DNA from: JAGRMG01 sp047975215
GTDB lineage: Bacteria > Pseudomonadota > Alphaproteobacteria > Rhodobacterales > Rhodobacteraceae
Assembly (NCBI GenBank): GCA_047975215.1
Contig: JBKEDD010000005.1
Location: 1-64,000 of the forward strand
Length of the DNA: 64,000 nt
Direction: 5' to 3'
Part shown: positions 1 to 7,806 of the stretch, one piece after another
Position numbering within the stretch: the stretch's first letter is position 1
Layout of the letters: each line of letters opens with the position of its first letter
Notes under the pieces: generated by a model
The model's input: the letters and a program-made list of their open reading frames with translations, nothing else
What the model was told of the DNA's origin: nothing
The model's database searches: none
Made by a program: the position numbers and the translations under genes

Positions 1-555
1 CATCGTCACCACCACCACGGGATCGGATTCGTCGGCCAGCACCTTGCCCAGCAGGTACGAACCGCCGAACACTACCGCCGCCAGCAGCATCGCCACATGC
101 CCGGGGCTGATTTCACGAAACCCCGGGCGCAGGATGATCGCCGCCCCGACAAGCGCCATCCCCACTGCCGCAAACCGCCGCACCGCCACCTTTTCGCCCA
201 GAAACAGCATCGCCCCGATGGTGACATAGACCGGCGAGAGATAGTTCATCGCCGTCACCTCGGCGATGGGAATGCGGGTCATGGCGAAGAACCAAAGCAT
301 CACGCCGCCGCCATGCAAGACCCCGCGCAGGCCGAAAAGGCGCCATTGCCGGCGGCTCAGCCGGGCGTTCAGAATTGCCCGCGCCATCGGCAGCAGGAAC
401 ACCAGACCCATCAGATAGCGCAGAAACGCCTGTTCCGGGGCCGGAATGCGCGGCCCGAGATACTTGACCAGCGCGGTGACCGCGACAAAACAGACTCCGG
501 TTATCAGCATCCAGAAGATGCCGGCAACGGGGCGCGATGTGGGGCTCTCGATCAT
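1..555 (-). CDS. EamA/DMT-family transporter, C-terminus cut by window edge
   Basis: Reading from an ATG at 555, the minus strand gives 185 codons with no stop to base 1, so the C-terminal part lies outside the window. The protein is a run of hydrophobic helices with features of the drug/metabolite transporter superfamily: an early helix ending in ALVKYLG, then RYLMGLVFLLP, and the family-typical AEVTAMNYLSPVYVTI followed by a LGEKV turn. This is the first EamA repeat and the start of the second. Members export metabolites or amino acids across the inner membrane; the substrate cannot be told. An in-frame GTG at 570 is an alternative start. The LysE exporter lies just upstream on the same strand, with a gap of about 40 bases. 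Confidence 0.85.
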   Translation of the reverse strand, partial: MIESPTSRPVAGIFWMLITGVCFVAVTALVKYLGPRIPAPEQAFLRYLMGLVFLLPMARAILNARLSRRQWRLFGLRGVLHGGGVMLWFFAMTRIPIAEVTAMNYLSPVYVTIGAMLFLGEKVAVRRFAAVGMALVGAAIILRPGFREISPGHVAMLLAAVVFGGSYLLGKVLADESDPVVVVTM

Positions 556-594
556 GCGTTGGTTGAACACGCAAACGCGCGGGGCCGCAAGCCG

Positions 595-1194
595 TCAGAG
601 GGCGATCAGTTTCACGGCGATGGCCCACATGGTCAGCCCGATCGCAATGTCAAGAAACTGCCAGGCGCGCGGCCGCGCGAACAGCGGCGCCAACAGTCGC
701 GCGCCATAGCCCAGCGAAAAGAAGAACACGAACGACGCCAGCACCGCGCCAAGGCCAAATCCGGCCCGGTCCTCATATTGCGCCGAGACCGTCCCGATCA
801 GAACAACCGTATCGAGATAGACATGCGGGTTCAGCCAGGTAAGGGCCAGCACCGTCGCCAGCGTTGCGGTCAGCCCGGTGCCCGCGCCGCTAGCGGCGCG
901 CAACGCCGCGCCGCCCCGCCAGGCCGAAAGCAGGCTGGCGGCCCCGTACCACGCCAGAAACGCCGCCCCGCCCCAACGCATCAGCGGCGCGAACCATGGC
1001 GCGAATGCAGCCAGCGTACCAAAGCCCGCCACCCCGGCAGCGATCAGCAGCGCATCCGACAGCGCGCAGGTCAGGCAGACCCAGAACACATGCTCTCCCC
1101 GCAACCCCTGGCGCAGGACGAACGCATTCTGCGCCCCGATTGCGAGGATCAGGCTGAAGCCCAGGGCGAAACCTGACAGGATTGCGGGTGTCAT
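595..1194 (-). CDS. LysE/ArgO-family amino-acid exporter
   Basis: 199 aa, about six membrane helices, the usual size for LysE/ArgO. The N-terminus (GFALGFSLILAIGAQNAFVLRQG) carries the GAQNAF signature, and the mid-protein segment ALTWLNPHVYLDT matches the family's conserved LNPHVYLD motif. Family members export arginine or lysine from the cytoplasm. It stands head to head with an ArgP-type LysR regulator 89 bp away, the classic argO-argP/lysE-lysG arrangement, so arginine or lysine export controlled by the divergent regulator is the natural inference. The ATG at 1194 has no strong Shine-Dalgarno. Confident on family; lysine versus arginine cannot be settled. Confidence 0.93.
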   Translation of the reverse strand: MTPAILSGFALGFSLILAIGAQNAFVLRQGLRGEHVFWVCLTCALSDALLIAAGVAGFGTLAAFAPWFAPLMRWGGAAFLAWYGAASLLSAWRGGAALRAASGAGTGLTATLATVLALTWLNPHVYLDTVVLIGTVSAQYEDRAGFGLGAVLASFVFFFSLGYGARLLAPLFARPRAWQFLDIAIGLTMWAIAVKLIAL

Positions 1195-1243
1195 CGAACC
1201 TCTCCACGGCGGGTCGCGGTTTGACTAGACTGGCTGGGCGGTG

Positions 1244-1273
1244 TAATCCAGTTAATTATGATAAGCTGGATTA
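1244..1273. promoter_or_regulatory. Perfect 8-bp inverted repeat, probable LysR-type operator
   Basis: TAATCCAG (1244-1251) and CTGGATTA (1266-1273) are perfect inverted arms separated by 14 bases of AT-rich DNA. The element sits in the divergent gap, ending 10 bases before the regulator's ATG and about 50 bases before the exporter's ATG. That position suits regulator autorepression and exporter activation by the adjacent LysR protein. Binding itself is inferred. Confidence 0.6.
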
Positions 1274-1283
1274 AGCAAATCTG

Positions 1284-2168
1284 ATGCAGTTCGACCGTCA
1301 TCACCTGAGCGCGCTGGCGGCGGTGCTGCGGCTGGGCAGCTTCGAGGCCGCGGCGGCCGATCTGAAGGTCACGCCTTCGGCGATCTCGCAGCGCATCAAG
1401 GCACTGGAAGATCGCGTAGGCGCCTGCCTGATCAATCGCGGCTCGCCCTGCACCGGCACCCCGCCGGGGTTGCGCCTGGCCAAGCATGCCGAGGATGTCG
1501 GTCTGCTTGAGGCGCAACTGGGCCGTGAACTGGCGCTGGACGGCCAACCCGGCCCCGCCCGCCTGCGCATCGCAGTCAACGCCGACAGCCTGGCGACGTG
1601 GTTCGTTTCTGCGCTGGCGGCGGTACCGGACGTTCTGTTCGACCTGGTCATCGACGATCAGGACCACAGCGCCGACTGGCTGAGGCGGGGCGAGGTCAGC
1701 GCCGCGGTCTGCGCCGGCGGCAGGCCCGTGCCCGGCTGCGATGCGGCCGACCTGGGCAGTCTGCGCTATGTCGCCACCGCCAGCCCCGGCTTTGTGGCGC
1801 GCTGGTTTCCCCAGGGCGCGACGCCCGAGGCGCTGGCGCGCGCACCCTGTCTTAGCTTCAACGCCAGGGACGGGCTGCAACGTGCCTGGATCGCCCAGCA
1901 GTTCGGCCCGCGGATCGCGCCACCGGCGCATTACCTGCCCTCCACGCAAGCGTTCGTCGAGGCCGCGCGGCGGGGCATGGGCTGGGGCATGAACCCGCTA
2001 TCCCTGGTGCGCGGGCATATCCGCAACGGGCGGCTGGTGGCGCTGGTCCAGCATGCGCCGCTGGATGTCGCGCTGAACTGGCAGGTCAGCCGGATCATGG
2101 CCCCGGCGCTGGAGCCGGTGACGCGAGCGGTGCGGGCGGCGGCGCGCAAGCATCTTGCCAGAGAGTGA
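1284..2168 (+). CDS. argP: ArgP/LysG-type LysR-family transcriptional regulator
   Basis: 294 aa, standard LysR length. The N-terminus has the winged HTH (LSALAAVLRLGSFEAAAADL, then TPSAISQRIKALEDRVG, with a helix-turn-helix at roughly residues 18-45). The rest is the periplasmic-binding-like effector domain. The pattern RGSPCTGTPPGLRLAKHAEDV after the HTH is typical of ArgP/IciA proteins, which sense lysine and arginine. It is divergent from the LysE/ArgO exporter, its likely target. The start at 1284 fits the family N-terminus (MQFDRHHLSALAAV) although no good ribosome site precedes it. The inverted repeat at 1244-1273 lies immediately upstream. Confidence 0.9.
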   Translation: MQFDRHHLSALAAVLRLGSFEAAAADLKVTPSAISQRIKALEDRVGACLINRGSPCTGTPPGLRLAKHAEDVGLLEAQLGRELALDGQPGPARLRIAVNADSLATWFVSALAAVPDVLFDLVIDDQDHSADWLRRGEVSAAVCAGGRPVPGCDAADLGSLRYVATASPGFVARWFPQGATPEALARAPCLSFNARDGLQRAWIAQQFGPRIAPPAHYLPSTQAFVEAARRGMGWGMNPLSLVRGHIRNGRLVALVQHAPLDVALNWQVSRIMAPALEPVTRAVRAAARKHLARE

Positions 2169-2210
2169 TCGCTGCGCCAGAACTGCGACGCACCCGAAGG
2201 AGGAAACGCC

Positions 2211-2903
2211 ATGTTCGCCCGCGAAAAGCTCGACTATTCCGCGATCCCCCTGCCCGACCGGGCCGAGATGGACGACACGGCGATGCAGATCGGGGCGCAG
2301 GCGTTTCTGGGCCGGATGCGCACCCGCCATTCGGTGCGCGACTATACCGACCGTCCCGTGGCCCGCGAGGTGATCGAAACCTGCATCCGGGCCGCCGGTA
2401 CCGCGCCATCCGGCGCCAACCACCAGCCCTGGCACTTCGCGGCGATCGCCGAGCCCGCGCTCAAGGCCCGGATCCGCGCCGAGGCCGAAGAGGAAGAGCG
2501 CCGCTTCTACGCCGGGGGCGCGGGCGACGAATGGATCAGGGCGCTGGAACCGATCGGCACCAATGCCGAGAAACCGCACCTGACCGTCGCGCCCTGGCTG
2601 ATCGTGGTCTTCGCCCAGCGTTGGGGCGAATTCGACGACGGCACCCGCTACAAGAACTACTATGTGCCCGAAAGCGTCGGCATCGCCACCGGGTTCCTGC
2701 TGGCGGCGCTGCACCATGCGGGGCTTTGCACCCTGACTCACACGCCCAACCCGATGAAGTTCCTGAACGGCGCGCTTGGCCGCCCGGCCTCGGAAAAGCC
2801 CACCATGATCATCGCCGCCGGACACCCGGCAGCGGATGCGACGGTGCCGGCGGCGGCCAAGATCAAGAAGCCGCTTGAGGAGATTTCGAGCTTTTTCGAG
2901 TGA
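2211..2903 (+). CDS. Nitroreductase-family FMN flavoprotein
   Basis: 230 aa. The N-terminal third contains RRTRHSVRDY-type sequence (MRTRHSVRDYTDRPV), the FMN-phosphate contact region of the nitroreductase fold, followed by AAGTAPSGANHQPWHF, the second flavin-binding signature. The C-terminus has VGIATGFLLAALHHAGLCTLTHTP, again typical. Members use NAD(P)H to reduce nitro compounds or quinones, or dehalogenate aromatics; the long acidic insert (EAEEEERRFYAGG) recalls the iodotyrosine-deiodinase-like branch. The true substrate is unknown. An excellent ribosome site (AAGGAGG) sits nine bases before the ATG. It follows the LysR gene by about 40 bases on the same strand. Confidence 0.9.
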   Translation: MFAREKLDYSAIPLPDRAEMDDTAMQIGAQAFLGRMRTRHSVRDYTDRPVAREVIETCIRAAGTAPSGANHQPWHFAAIAEPALKARIRAEAEEEERRFYAGGAGDEWIRALEPIGTNAEKPHLTVAPWLIVVFAQRWGEFDDGTRYKNYYVPESVGIATGFLLAALHHAGLCTLTHTPNPMKFLNGALGRPASEKPTMIIAAGHPAADATVPAAAKIKKPLEEISSFFE

Positions 2904-2918
2904 ACGGAAACCGTCGGT

Positions 2919-3407
2919 ATGGAGGTCGTTCCGCATCAGTACCGGGGAAGGATCGGCAGCGGGCTGAAGCTGCTGCGCGAAGCGCAGCGAGAGATGTTTC
3001 CCGTCACCATCCGAGACGTCATCGAAGCGGTGGCCCAAGCCGTAGCCCAGGCCGCCATTCTGCTGGACTGCCCGGATCACCCGCTGGCCGACAGTCTGGC
3101 CGCGATAACGGTCCATGACGCCCGGACGCTCTATGTCTTTCACGAACACCTGGCGGGCTACTACAACTACCGGATACTTGAAGGCCATTGCCGCCAGCGC
3201 GATGGCTGGATCGCCGGCTACGTTTCATCCTGGCAGCTTTGGGTATACAACCAGTCGCGCGCCTGGCCACAGCAGAGAGCGGACCTGACGCGGGCAATTG
3301 CCATGATTCTGGTTCAGCAGAACACCAAGCAGGGCGTGATGGCCGAGATCGAACTTCTGGCCCTGGCCCGGGCTCACTATCCGGTCTTTCCGGGCGGCTT
3401 CGACTGA
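2919..3407 (+). CDS. Hypothetical protein, about 162 aa
   Basis: I do not recognise a family. The frame has normal codon choice for this genome (GC-rich third positions) and sits between two solid genes, so it is probably real. It is soluble, mostly alpha-helical in character, rich in aromatic residues in the middle (YVFHEHLAGYYNYRI) with His and Cys (EGHCRQR), and lacks a signal peptide or membrane segment. No Shine-Dalgarno precedes the ATG at 2919; a second ATG at 2994 (MFPVTIRDVIEAV) is a possible later start. It begins 15 bases after the nitroreductase stop, so co-transcription is plausible. A long opposite-strand frame over 1998-3188 has no recognisable content. Confidence 0.55.
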   Translation: MEVVPHQYRGRIGSGLKLLREAQREMFPVTIRDVIEAVAQAVAQAAILLDCPDHPLADSLAAITVHDARTLYVFHEHLAGYYNYRILEGHCRQRDGWIAGYVSSWQLWVYNQSRAWPQQRADLTRAIAMILVQQNTKQGVMAEIELLALARAHYPVFPGGFD

Positions 3408-3418
3408 GGTGAAGCGCC

Positions 3419-4165
3419 TCAGGCGTCGAGTTGCGCCATCACCTCGTCGGAGGCATCGAAATTGGCGGTGACGCGCTGCACGTCGTCGTCATCCTCCAGC
3501 GCGTCGATCAGCTTCATCAGTTTCTGCATCCCTTCGAGATCCAGCTCGGTCGTTGTGGTCGGTTTCCACACCAGCTTGGTCGACTCGGATTCGCCCAGCT
3601 TGGCCTCGAGCGCCGTGGCGACATCGTTCAGATCGGTGTCGGCACACCAGATCACATGGCCGTCCTCGCCGCTTTCCACATCCTCGGCACCGGCCTCGAT
3701 GGCGGCCTCGAACACCGTGTCCGCATCGGCCACGTCCGCGGGATAGGTCACTTCGCCCTTGCGCTCGAACATGAAACCGACGCTGCCGGTCTCGCCCAGG
3801 TTGCCGCCGCTCTTGGTAAAGGTCGAACGCACGTTGCTCGCGGTACGGTTGCGGTTGTCGGTCATCGCCTCGACGATCACCGCGACCCCGCCGGGGCCGT
3901 AGCCCTCATAGCGGATTTCCTCGTAATCGTCGCCCTCGCCCTGGATCGATTTCTTGATCGCCCGGTCGATCACGTCCTTGGGGCAGGATGCCGACTTGGC
4001 CTCCTTCACCGCCAGCCGCAGGCGCGGATTCTTGTCGGGGTCGGGATCGCCCATCTTGGCGGCGACCGTGATTTCCTTGGACAGTTTCGAAAACAGCTTG
4101 GCGCGCACGGCGTCCTGGCGCCCCTTGCGGTGCTGGATGTTTGCCCATTTGGAATGGCCGGCCAT
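3419..4165 (-). CDS. yebC: YebC/PmpR (TACO1) family protein
   Basis: 248 aa, the family's usual size. It begins with the invariant MAGHSKWANIQHRKGRQD and continues with KLFSKLSKEI, GGDP-like MGDPDPDKNPRLRLAV and YEGYGPGGVAVIVEAMTDNRNRT, all diagnostic of YebC. Family members have been described as DNA-binding regulators and, for TACO1 and some bacterial members, as ribosome-associated translation factors helping at proline stretches. It is cytoplasmic. It is transcribed away from the SLC13 gene and convergent with the unknown gene at 2919-3407. Confidence 0.97.
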   Translation of the reverse strand: MAGHSKWANIQHRKGRQDAVRAKLFSKLSKEITVAAKMGDPDPDKNPRLRLAVKEAKSASCPKDVIDRAIKKSIQGEGDDYEEIRYEGYGPGGVAVIVEAMTDNRNRTASNVRSTFTKSGGNLGETGSVGFMFERKGEVTYPADVADADTVFEAAIEAGAEDVESGEDGHVIWCADTDLNDVATALEAKLGESESTKLVWKPTTTTELDLEGMQKLMKLIDALEDDDDVQRVTANFDASDEVMAQLDA

Positions 4166-4272
4166 TGTGCTTTCCCGTAAATGCTGCGTGTTCGGCGCCC
4201 GTATATACCGCCCACCCCGGCCTGTTCAAGGCGCGGCTTGCCGGGACCGCGCGCTCGGCTATGCTGGCGGTC

Positions 4273-6045
4273 ATGAGCGCCGACCAGATCATCCTATTCG
4301 CCCTCTTTTCCGCCGTCTTCGGCCTGCTGATCTGGGGGCGCTTCCGCTACGACCTGGTGGCGTTCGCCGCGCTGCTGGCCGGCGTCGTGCTGGGCGTGGT
4401 GCCGCTGGAGGATGCGTTTTCCGGTTTCGGCCACCCGGCGACCCTGGTGGTGGCGCTGGTGCTGATCGTGTCGGCCGGGCTGGTGCGCTCGGGCGCGGTG
4501 TACCTGATCACCCGAACCATAGTGGACAGCACCCGCGGGCTGGGCGGTCACATCGCGCTGATGGGCGGCATCGGCGCGCTGCTGTCGGCCTTCATGAACA
4601 ACGTCGCGGCGCTGGCGCTGCTGATGCCGGTGGACATGCAGACCGCGCGCAAGGCCGGCCGCGCCCCGGGGCTGTCGCTGATGCCGCTGAGTTTCGCAAC
4701 CATCCTCGGCGGAATGGCCACGCTGATCGGCACGCCACCCAACATCATCATCGCCCAGATCCGGACCGATGCCCTGGGTGCGCCGTTCTCGATGTTCGAC
4801 TTCGCCCCCGTCGGCGGGCTGACTGCCATCGCCGGGCTGGCATTCGTGGCGCTGATCGGCTGGCGGCTGATCCCGGTGCGCGGCGATACCGGCGATTCCA
4901 CATCGGAACTAGCGCAGTACATCGCCGAACTGACGATCCCCGAGGAGTCCGACCTGATCGGCCGGCGGCTGGCGGAACTGGACGAGACCGCGGAAAAGGC
5001 CGATGTCGCCATCCTGGGCCTGATCCGCGACGGCAAGCGCCGCTACGGTCGCGCCGCGCACTCGATTCTGCGGGCCGAGGATGCGGTGGTGATCGAAGCC
5101 ACCCCCGAGGCGCTGGACGAATTCCGCAGCGCGCTGTCGCTGGGGTTTTCCGACAGCCAGCGGCAGGACAAGCTGACCGCCGCCGGCGAGGGGCTGGACG
5201 TGTTCGAGGTCGTTGTGCCCGAAGGCGCGCGCATCGCGGGCAAAACCGCGCAGGCGCTGGGGCTGTCCTGGCGCCAGAACACCATCCTGCTGGGCATCTC
5301 GCGCCAGGGCCGGCGCATCAACGAACAGGTGCGCAAGACCCAGGTGCTTCCCGGCGACATTCTGCTGCTGCTCTGCCCCCAGGGCAAGGGCACGGTTGTC
5401 ACCGAATGGCTGGGCTGCCTGCCGCTGGCCCAGCGCGGGCTGAGCGTCACCGCCAACGAAAAGGTCTGGCTGGCCATGGGCATCTTCGGCGCGGCGGTGG
5501 CGGCGGCCAGTTTCGGGCTGATCTACCTGCCCGTCGCACTGGGTCTGGTGGTCGTGGGATATGTGCTTGCCCGCATCCTTCCGGCATCCGAGATCTATAA
5601 CCATGTCGAATGGCCTGTGGTTGTGCTGCTGGGCTCGATGATCCCGCTGGGCGCCGCACTGGATAGCTCGGGCGGCACGGCGCTGATCGCCGGCGCGCTG
5701 GTGGGGCTGACCCAGGGGTTTCCGGCCTGGGCGGTCCTGACGGTGCTGATGGCGGTGACGATGACGCTGTCGGACGTGCTGAACAACACCGCCACGACCA
5801 TCGTTGCCGCGCCCGTCGGCATCCAGATGGCACAGACGCTGGGGGTCAGTCCCGACCCGTTCCTGATGGCGGTGGCGGTGGCGGCGTCCTCGGCCTTCCT
5901 CACCCCCATCGGGCACAAGAACAACACGCTGATCCTCGGCCCCGGCGGCTATCGCTTCGCCGACTACTGGCGCATGGGCCTGCCGCTGGAAGTTCTGGTG
6001 ATCGCGGTCAGCGTCCCGGCTATCCTGGTGTTCTGGCCACTCTGA
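4273..6045 (+). CDS. SLC13-family permease with central TrkA-C (RCK_C) domains
   Basis: About 590 aa. Order seen: five or so N-terminal membrane helices, with the conserved FMNNVAALALLMP and ATLIGTPPNIII motifs (the sodium/anion-site hairpins of the DASS family); a soluble middle at about residues 200-390 with two TrkA-C-like repeats; then a second set of helices with LSDVLNNTATTIVAAPVG and the mirrored TPIGHKNNTLILGPGGY. Such proteins import sulfate, dicarboxylates or similar anions with sodium; the two RCK_C insertions are typical of the bacterial sulfate/SAC-like branch. The open frame extends back to 4141 inside yebC, but hydrophobic sequence begins at MSADQIILFALF, so 4273 (or 4261) is the likely start. 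A second member lies at 24494-26272. Confidence 0.92.
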   Translation: MSADQIILFALFSAVFGLLIWGRFRYDLVAFAALLAGVVLGVVPLEDAFSGFGHPATLVVALVLIVSAGLVRSGAVYLITRTIVDSTRGLGGHIALMGGIGALLSAFMNNVAALALLMPVDMQTARKAGRAPGLSLMPLSFATILGGMATLIGTPPNIIIAQIRTDALGAPFSMFDFAPVGGLTAIAGLAFVALIGWRLIPVRGDTGDSTSELAQYIAELTIPEESDLIGRRLAELDETAEKADVAILGLIRDGKRRYGRAAHSILRAEDAVVIEATPEALDEFRSALSLGFSDSQRQDKLTAAGEGLDVFEVVVPEGARIAGKTAQALGLSWRQNTILLGISRQGRRINEQVRKTQVLPGDILLLLCPQGKGTVVTEWLGCLPLAQRGLSVTANEKVWLAMGIFGAAVAAASFGLIYLPVALGLVVVGYVLARILPASEIYNHVEWPVVVLLGSMIPLGAALDSSGGTALIAGALVGLTQGFPAWAVLTVLMAVTMTLSDVLNNTATTIVAAPVGIQMAQTLGVSPDPFLMAVAVAASSAFLTPIGHKNNTLILGPGGYRFADYWRMGLPLEVLVIAVSVPAILVFWPL

Positions 6046-6273
6046 AACGCGCCGCAACCATTCCGGTTGGGTTGTTCACCCCTCGCGATGAGTCGGTGTT
6101 TCCGACAAACGACGGGTTCGCCCCGCCAGGTGGAACCGATTGAACGCGACATGCTTCCGGCGGCGTTGTCGGGAAACGCATCCGGAACGTCGGGCATCGC
6201 GGCTTCAAGGCGGTCGGGAACGGCCGCCACTTCGTGGTGTTCCGCAATCCCCTGCCGATCGGCATGTTGCGCT

Positions 6274-6299
6274 GACAAGAGCCTTCGAAGGCTCTTGTC
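6274..6299. terminator. Perfect 26-bp palindrome in the 6046-6314 gap
   Basis: GACAAGAGCCTTC at 6274-6286 is followed at once by its exact reverse complement (6287-6299), giving a 26-bp perfect palindrome between convergent genes, the SLC13 permease and nosX. As RNA it would fold into a long hairpin on either strand. No long T-run follows, so it is a bidirectional hairpin terminator or an RNA-stabilising end rather than a textbook intrinsic terminator. The rest of the gap (6046-6273) holds no gene I can support. Confidence 0.65.
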
Positions 6300-6314
6300 T
6301 CAAGCCGCGGACAG

Positions 6315-7238
6315 TCAGCCCAGATGCGCGATGGCGGCGCCGCGGAACCCGCCCACGGCGGCGGCGAAGGCATCGCGGCTCATCAGGCAACCGGCGGTGG
6401 ACAGCGCGTCGGCGATCGCCGCACTGGGAGCGGTGACGCTGACCAGTGTCCAGCGCGCCGGCGCCGTCCGGCCCGTCGACGGGTCGATGACATGCCCGAC
6501 CTTGCCCTGCGCATCCAGCACCGTACCAAGCGGCGCCGAACTGGCCAGCGCCATGTCACGCAGCCGCACGGCATCGGCGATCCGTTCCGAACCTGCCTGA
6601 AGCGACACCGGCCAGCCGCCGCCGCCCGGCCGGCCGCCCAGCGCGTACAGCTCGCCGGTGTCGACCAGCACATCGTTCAACCCTTCGCGGCGCAGCATCG
6701 CGGCGACGCGGTCGGCGATATAGCCCTGCGCGATGCCGTTCAGCGTCAGCGCCATGCCCGGCCGGGTCAGGCGCACGGCGCCTGCGTCGCTGGCCACATA
6801 TTGCCAGCCGACGCGGCCGAGCGTGTCGGCCACCTCCCCGGGTGCCGGGGCCTCGCCCGCCTGAAGACGCGCTGCATAAAGCTGCCAGAGCGGCTGCACC
6901 GTCGGATCGAACGCGCCCGCCGTCGCATCGTGGACGGCGCCGCACAGGCCGAGACATTCCAGCAACTCGAAGGGCGGCCCGGCCAGTTGACCGTCGCGGT
7001 TGAGCCGCGCCAGCGCACTGTCGGGACGATAGAGGCTGAACACCTCTTCCAGGCGCGCGATCTCGGCCCGGGCACTATCCGCGATGCGCGCGGCATCGGG
7101 ATGCTCAAGCGTGATCGAGGCGCGCGCACCAAGTGCCACGCCCTGCCAGTGGTACAGGTCGGCCGCCCGCCCCGGCCCGGCAAGGGCTGTTGCGGCGGCG
7201 CTGATCGCCAGAAAGCGGCGGCGGGAAAGTCGTGTCAT
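6315..7238 (-). CDS. nosX: FAD:protein FMN transferase of ApbE family (NosX)
   Basis: 307 aa. The N-terminus (MTRLSRRRFLAISAAATALAG) is a twin-arginine signal, so the enzyme acts in the periplasm. The ApbE fold is visible: LGARASI near the start, FSLYRPDSALARLN, the ALTLNGIAQGYIADRV FAD-binding segment, and VLVDTGELYALGG. ApbE enzymes attach FMN covalently to a threonine of SGAT-type motifs in partner proteins. As the last gene of the nos cluster its expected substrate is the NosR FMN domain (SGAT at about residues 164-167). One base separates its start from the nosL stop, so translation is probably coupled. Confidence 0.95.
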   Translation of the reverse strand: MTRLSRRRFLAISAAATALAGPGRAADLYHWQGVALGARASITLEHPDAARIADSARAEIARLEEVFSLYRPDSALARLNRDGQLAGPPFELLECLGLCGAVHDATAGAFDPTVQPLWQLYAARLQAGEAPAPGEVADTLGRVGWQYVASDAGAVRLTRPGMALTLNGIAQGYIADRVAAMLRREGLNDVLVDTGELYALGGRPGGGGWPVSLQAGSERIADAVRLRDMALASSAPLGTVLDAQGKVGHVIDPSTGRTAPARWTLVSVTAPSAAIADALSTAGCLMSRDAFAAAVGGFRGAAIAHLG

Positions 7239-7239
7239 G

Positions 7240-7806
7240 TCAACCGTTTCCTTCTGAACTCAATGCCCTGAGCCGGCTCAGGTAGTCGTCTTCGTCGGGG
7301 GTCTGCGTTGGGCCGTTGGCCGGAGCCAGGACCTCGGTATCGGCGATCTCGTCCAGGCTGGCGATACGCCCGCCGTGCCGGCGCGCGAAACTGTCGGCGG
7401 CCTGGCGTCGGGCGAATGGCACCAGTTCGCTCGCGCCCATGCCGCCCACGGCGTCAGAACCGACGACATAGAAGGCGTCCGTCGCCGCGATCCAGTTGTC
7501 GACGCCGGGGTTTTCCCAGCTATGGGCCCGGCCCATATCGCTGACATAGATCGCCGCTATGGTTGCGTCCTGTTCGGGCATCCGCTGATAGGCGATGGCG
7601 TCGCGCACCTGCGAAAAGAACAGCGGCACCGGGGTCCCCGCCAGATGTACCTGCGCCTTGGGTCCGTCATGTTCGGCAAGGTTCATCTGGCAATAATAGC
7701 CCAGCGCATCGCCCGACATGGCGACCGGCTGGGGCAATGCGGCCTCGTCCTCCTTGCAGGCGGCAAGCGCCAGCAGACAGGCCGCGATCAGGGCGACAGG
7801 TTTCAT
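7240..7806 (-). CDS. nosL: NosL copper-chaperone lipoprotein
   Basis: 188 aa. The lipobox LAAC with Cys17 follows a short hydrophobic leader (MKPVALIAACLLALAAC), predicting an outer-membrane-facing periplasmic lipoprotein. The sequence YYCQMNLAEHDGP contains the Cys-x-Met copper-binding pair of NosL, followed by a Met/His-containing region (SDMGRAHSWENPG). NosL delivers Cu(I) to the NosDFY machinery for assembly of the CuZ centre. The ATG at 7806 overlaps the nosY stop (ATGA), which supports this start over longer in-frame options upstream. Confidence 0.95.
   Translation of the reverse strand: MKPVALIAACLLALAACKEDEAALPQPVAMSGDALGYYCQMNLAEHDGPKAQVHLAGTPVPLFFSQVRDAIAYQRMPEQDATIAAIYVSDMGRAHSWENPGVDNWIAATDAFYVVGSDAVGGMGASELVPFARRQAADSFARRHGGRIASLDEIADTEVLAPANGPTQTPDEDDYLSRLRALSSEGNG

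Noticed and set aside
97..1176. Long plus-strand open frame opposite the EamA and LysE genes
   Set aside because: It is the antisense shadow of two genes with strong family motifs; its translation is Arg/Gln/Pro-rich without any recognisable domain.
1998..3188. Open minus-strand frame of nearly 400 codons opposite the nitroreductase
   Set aside because: The opposite strand has a nitroreductase with FMN motifs and an excellent ribosome site; the minus frame shows no domain and has typical antisense composition.
4141..4272. Longer start for the SLC13 permease inside yebC
   Set aside because: The extra 44 residues are not hydrophobic, match no family sequence, and overlap the yebC start; MSADQIILFALF is the natural beginning.
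6129..6275. Short in-frame stretch reading GHRGFKAVGNGRHFVVFRN ahead of a TGA
   Set aside because: It looks faintly protein-like, but has no start codon, no ribosome site and no family I recognise; too little to call a gene remnant.
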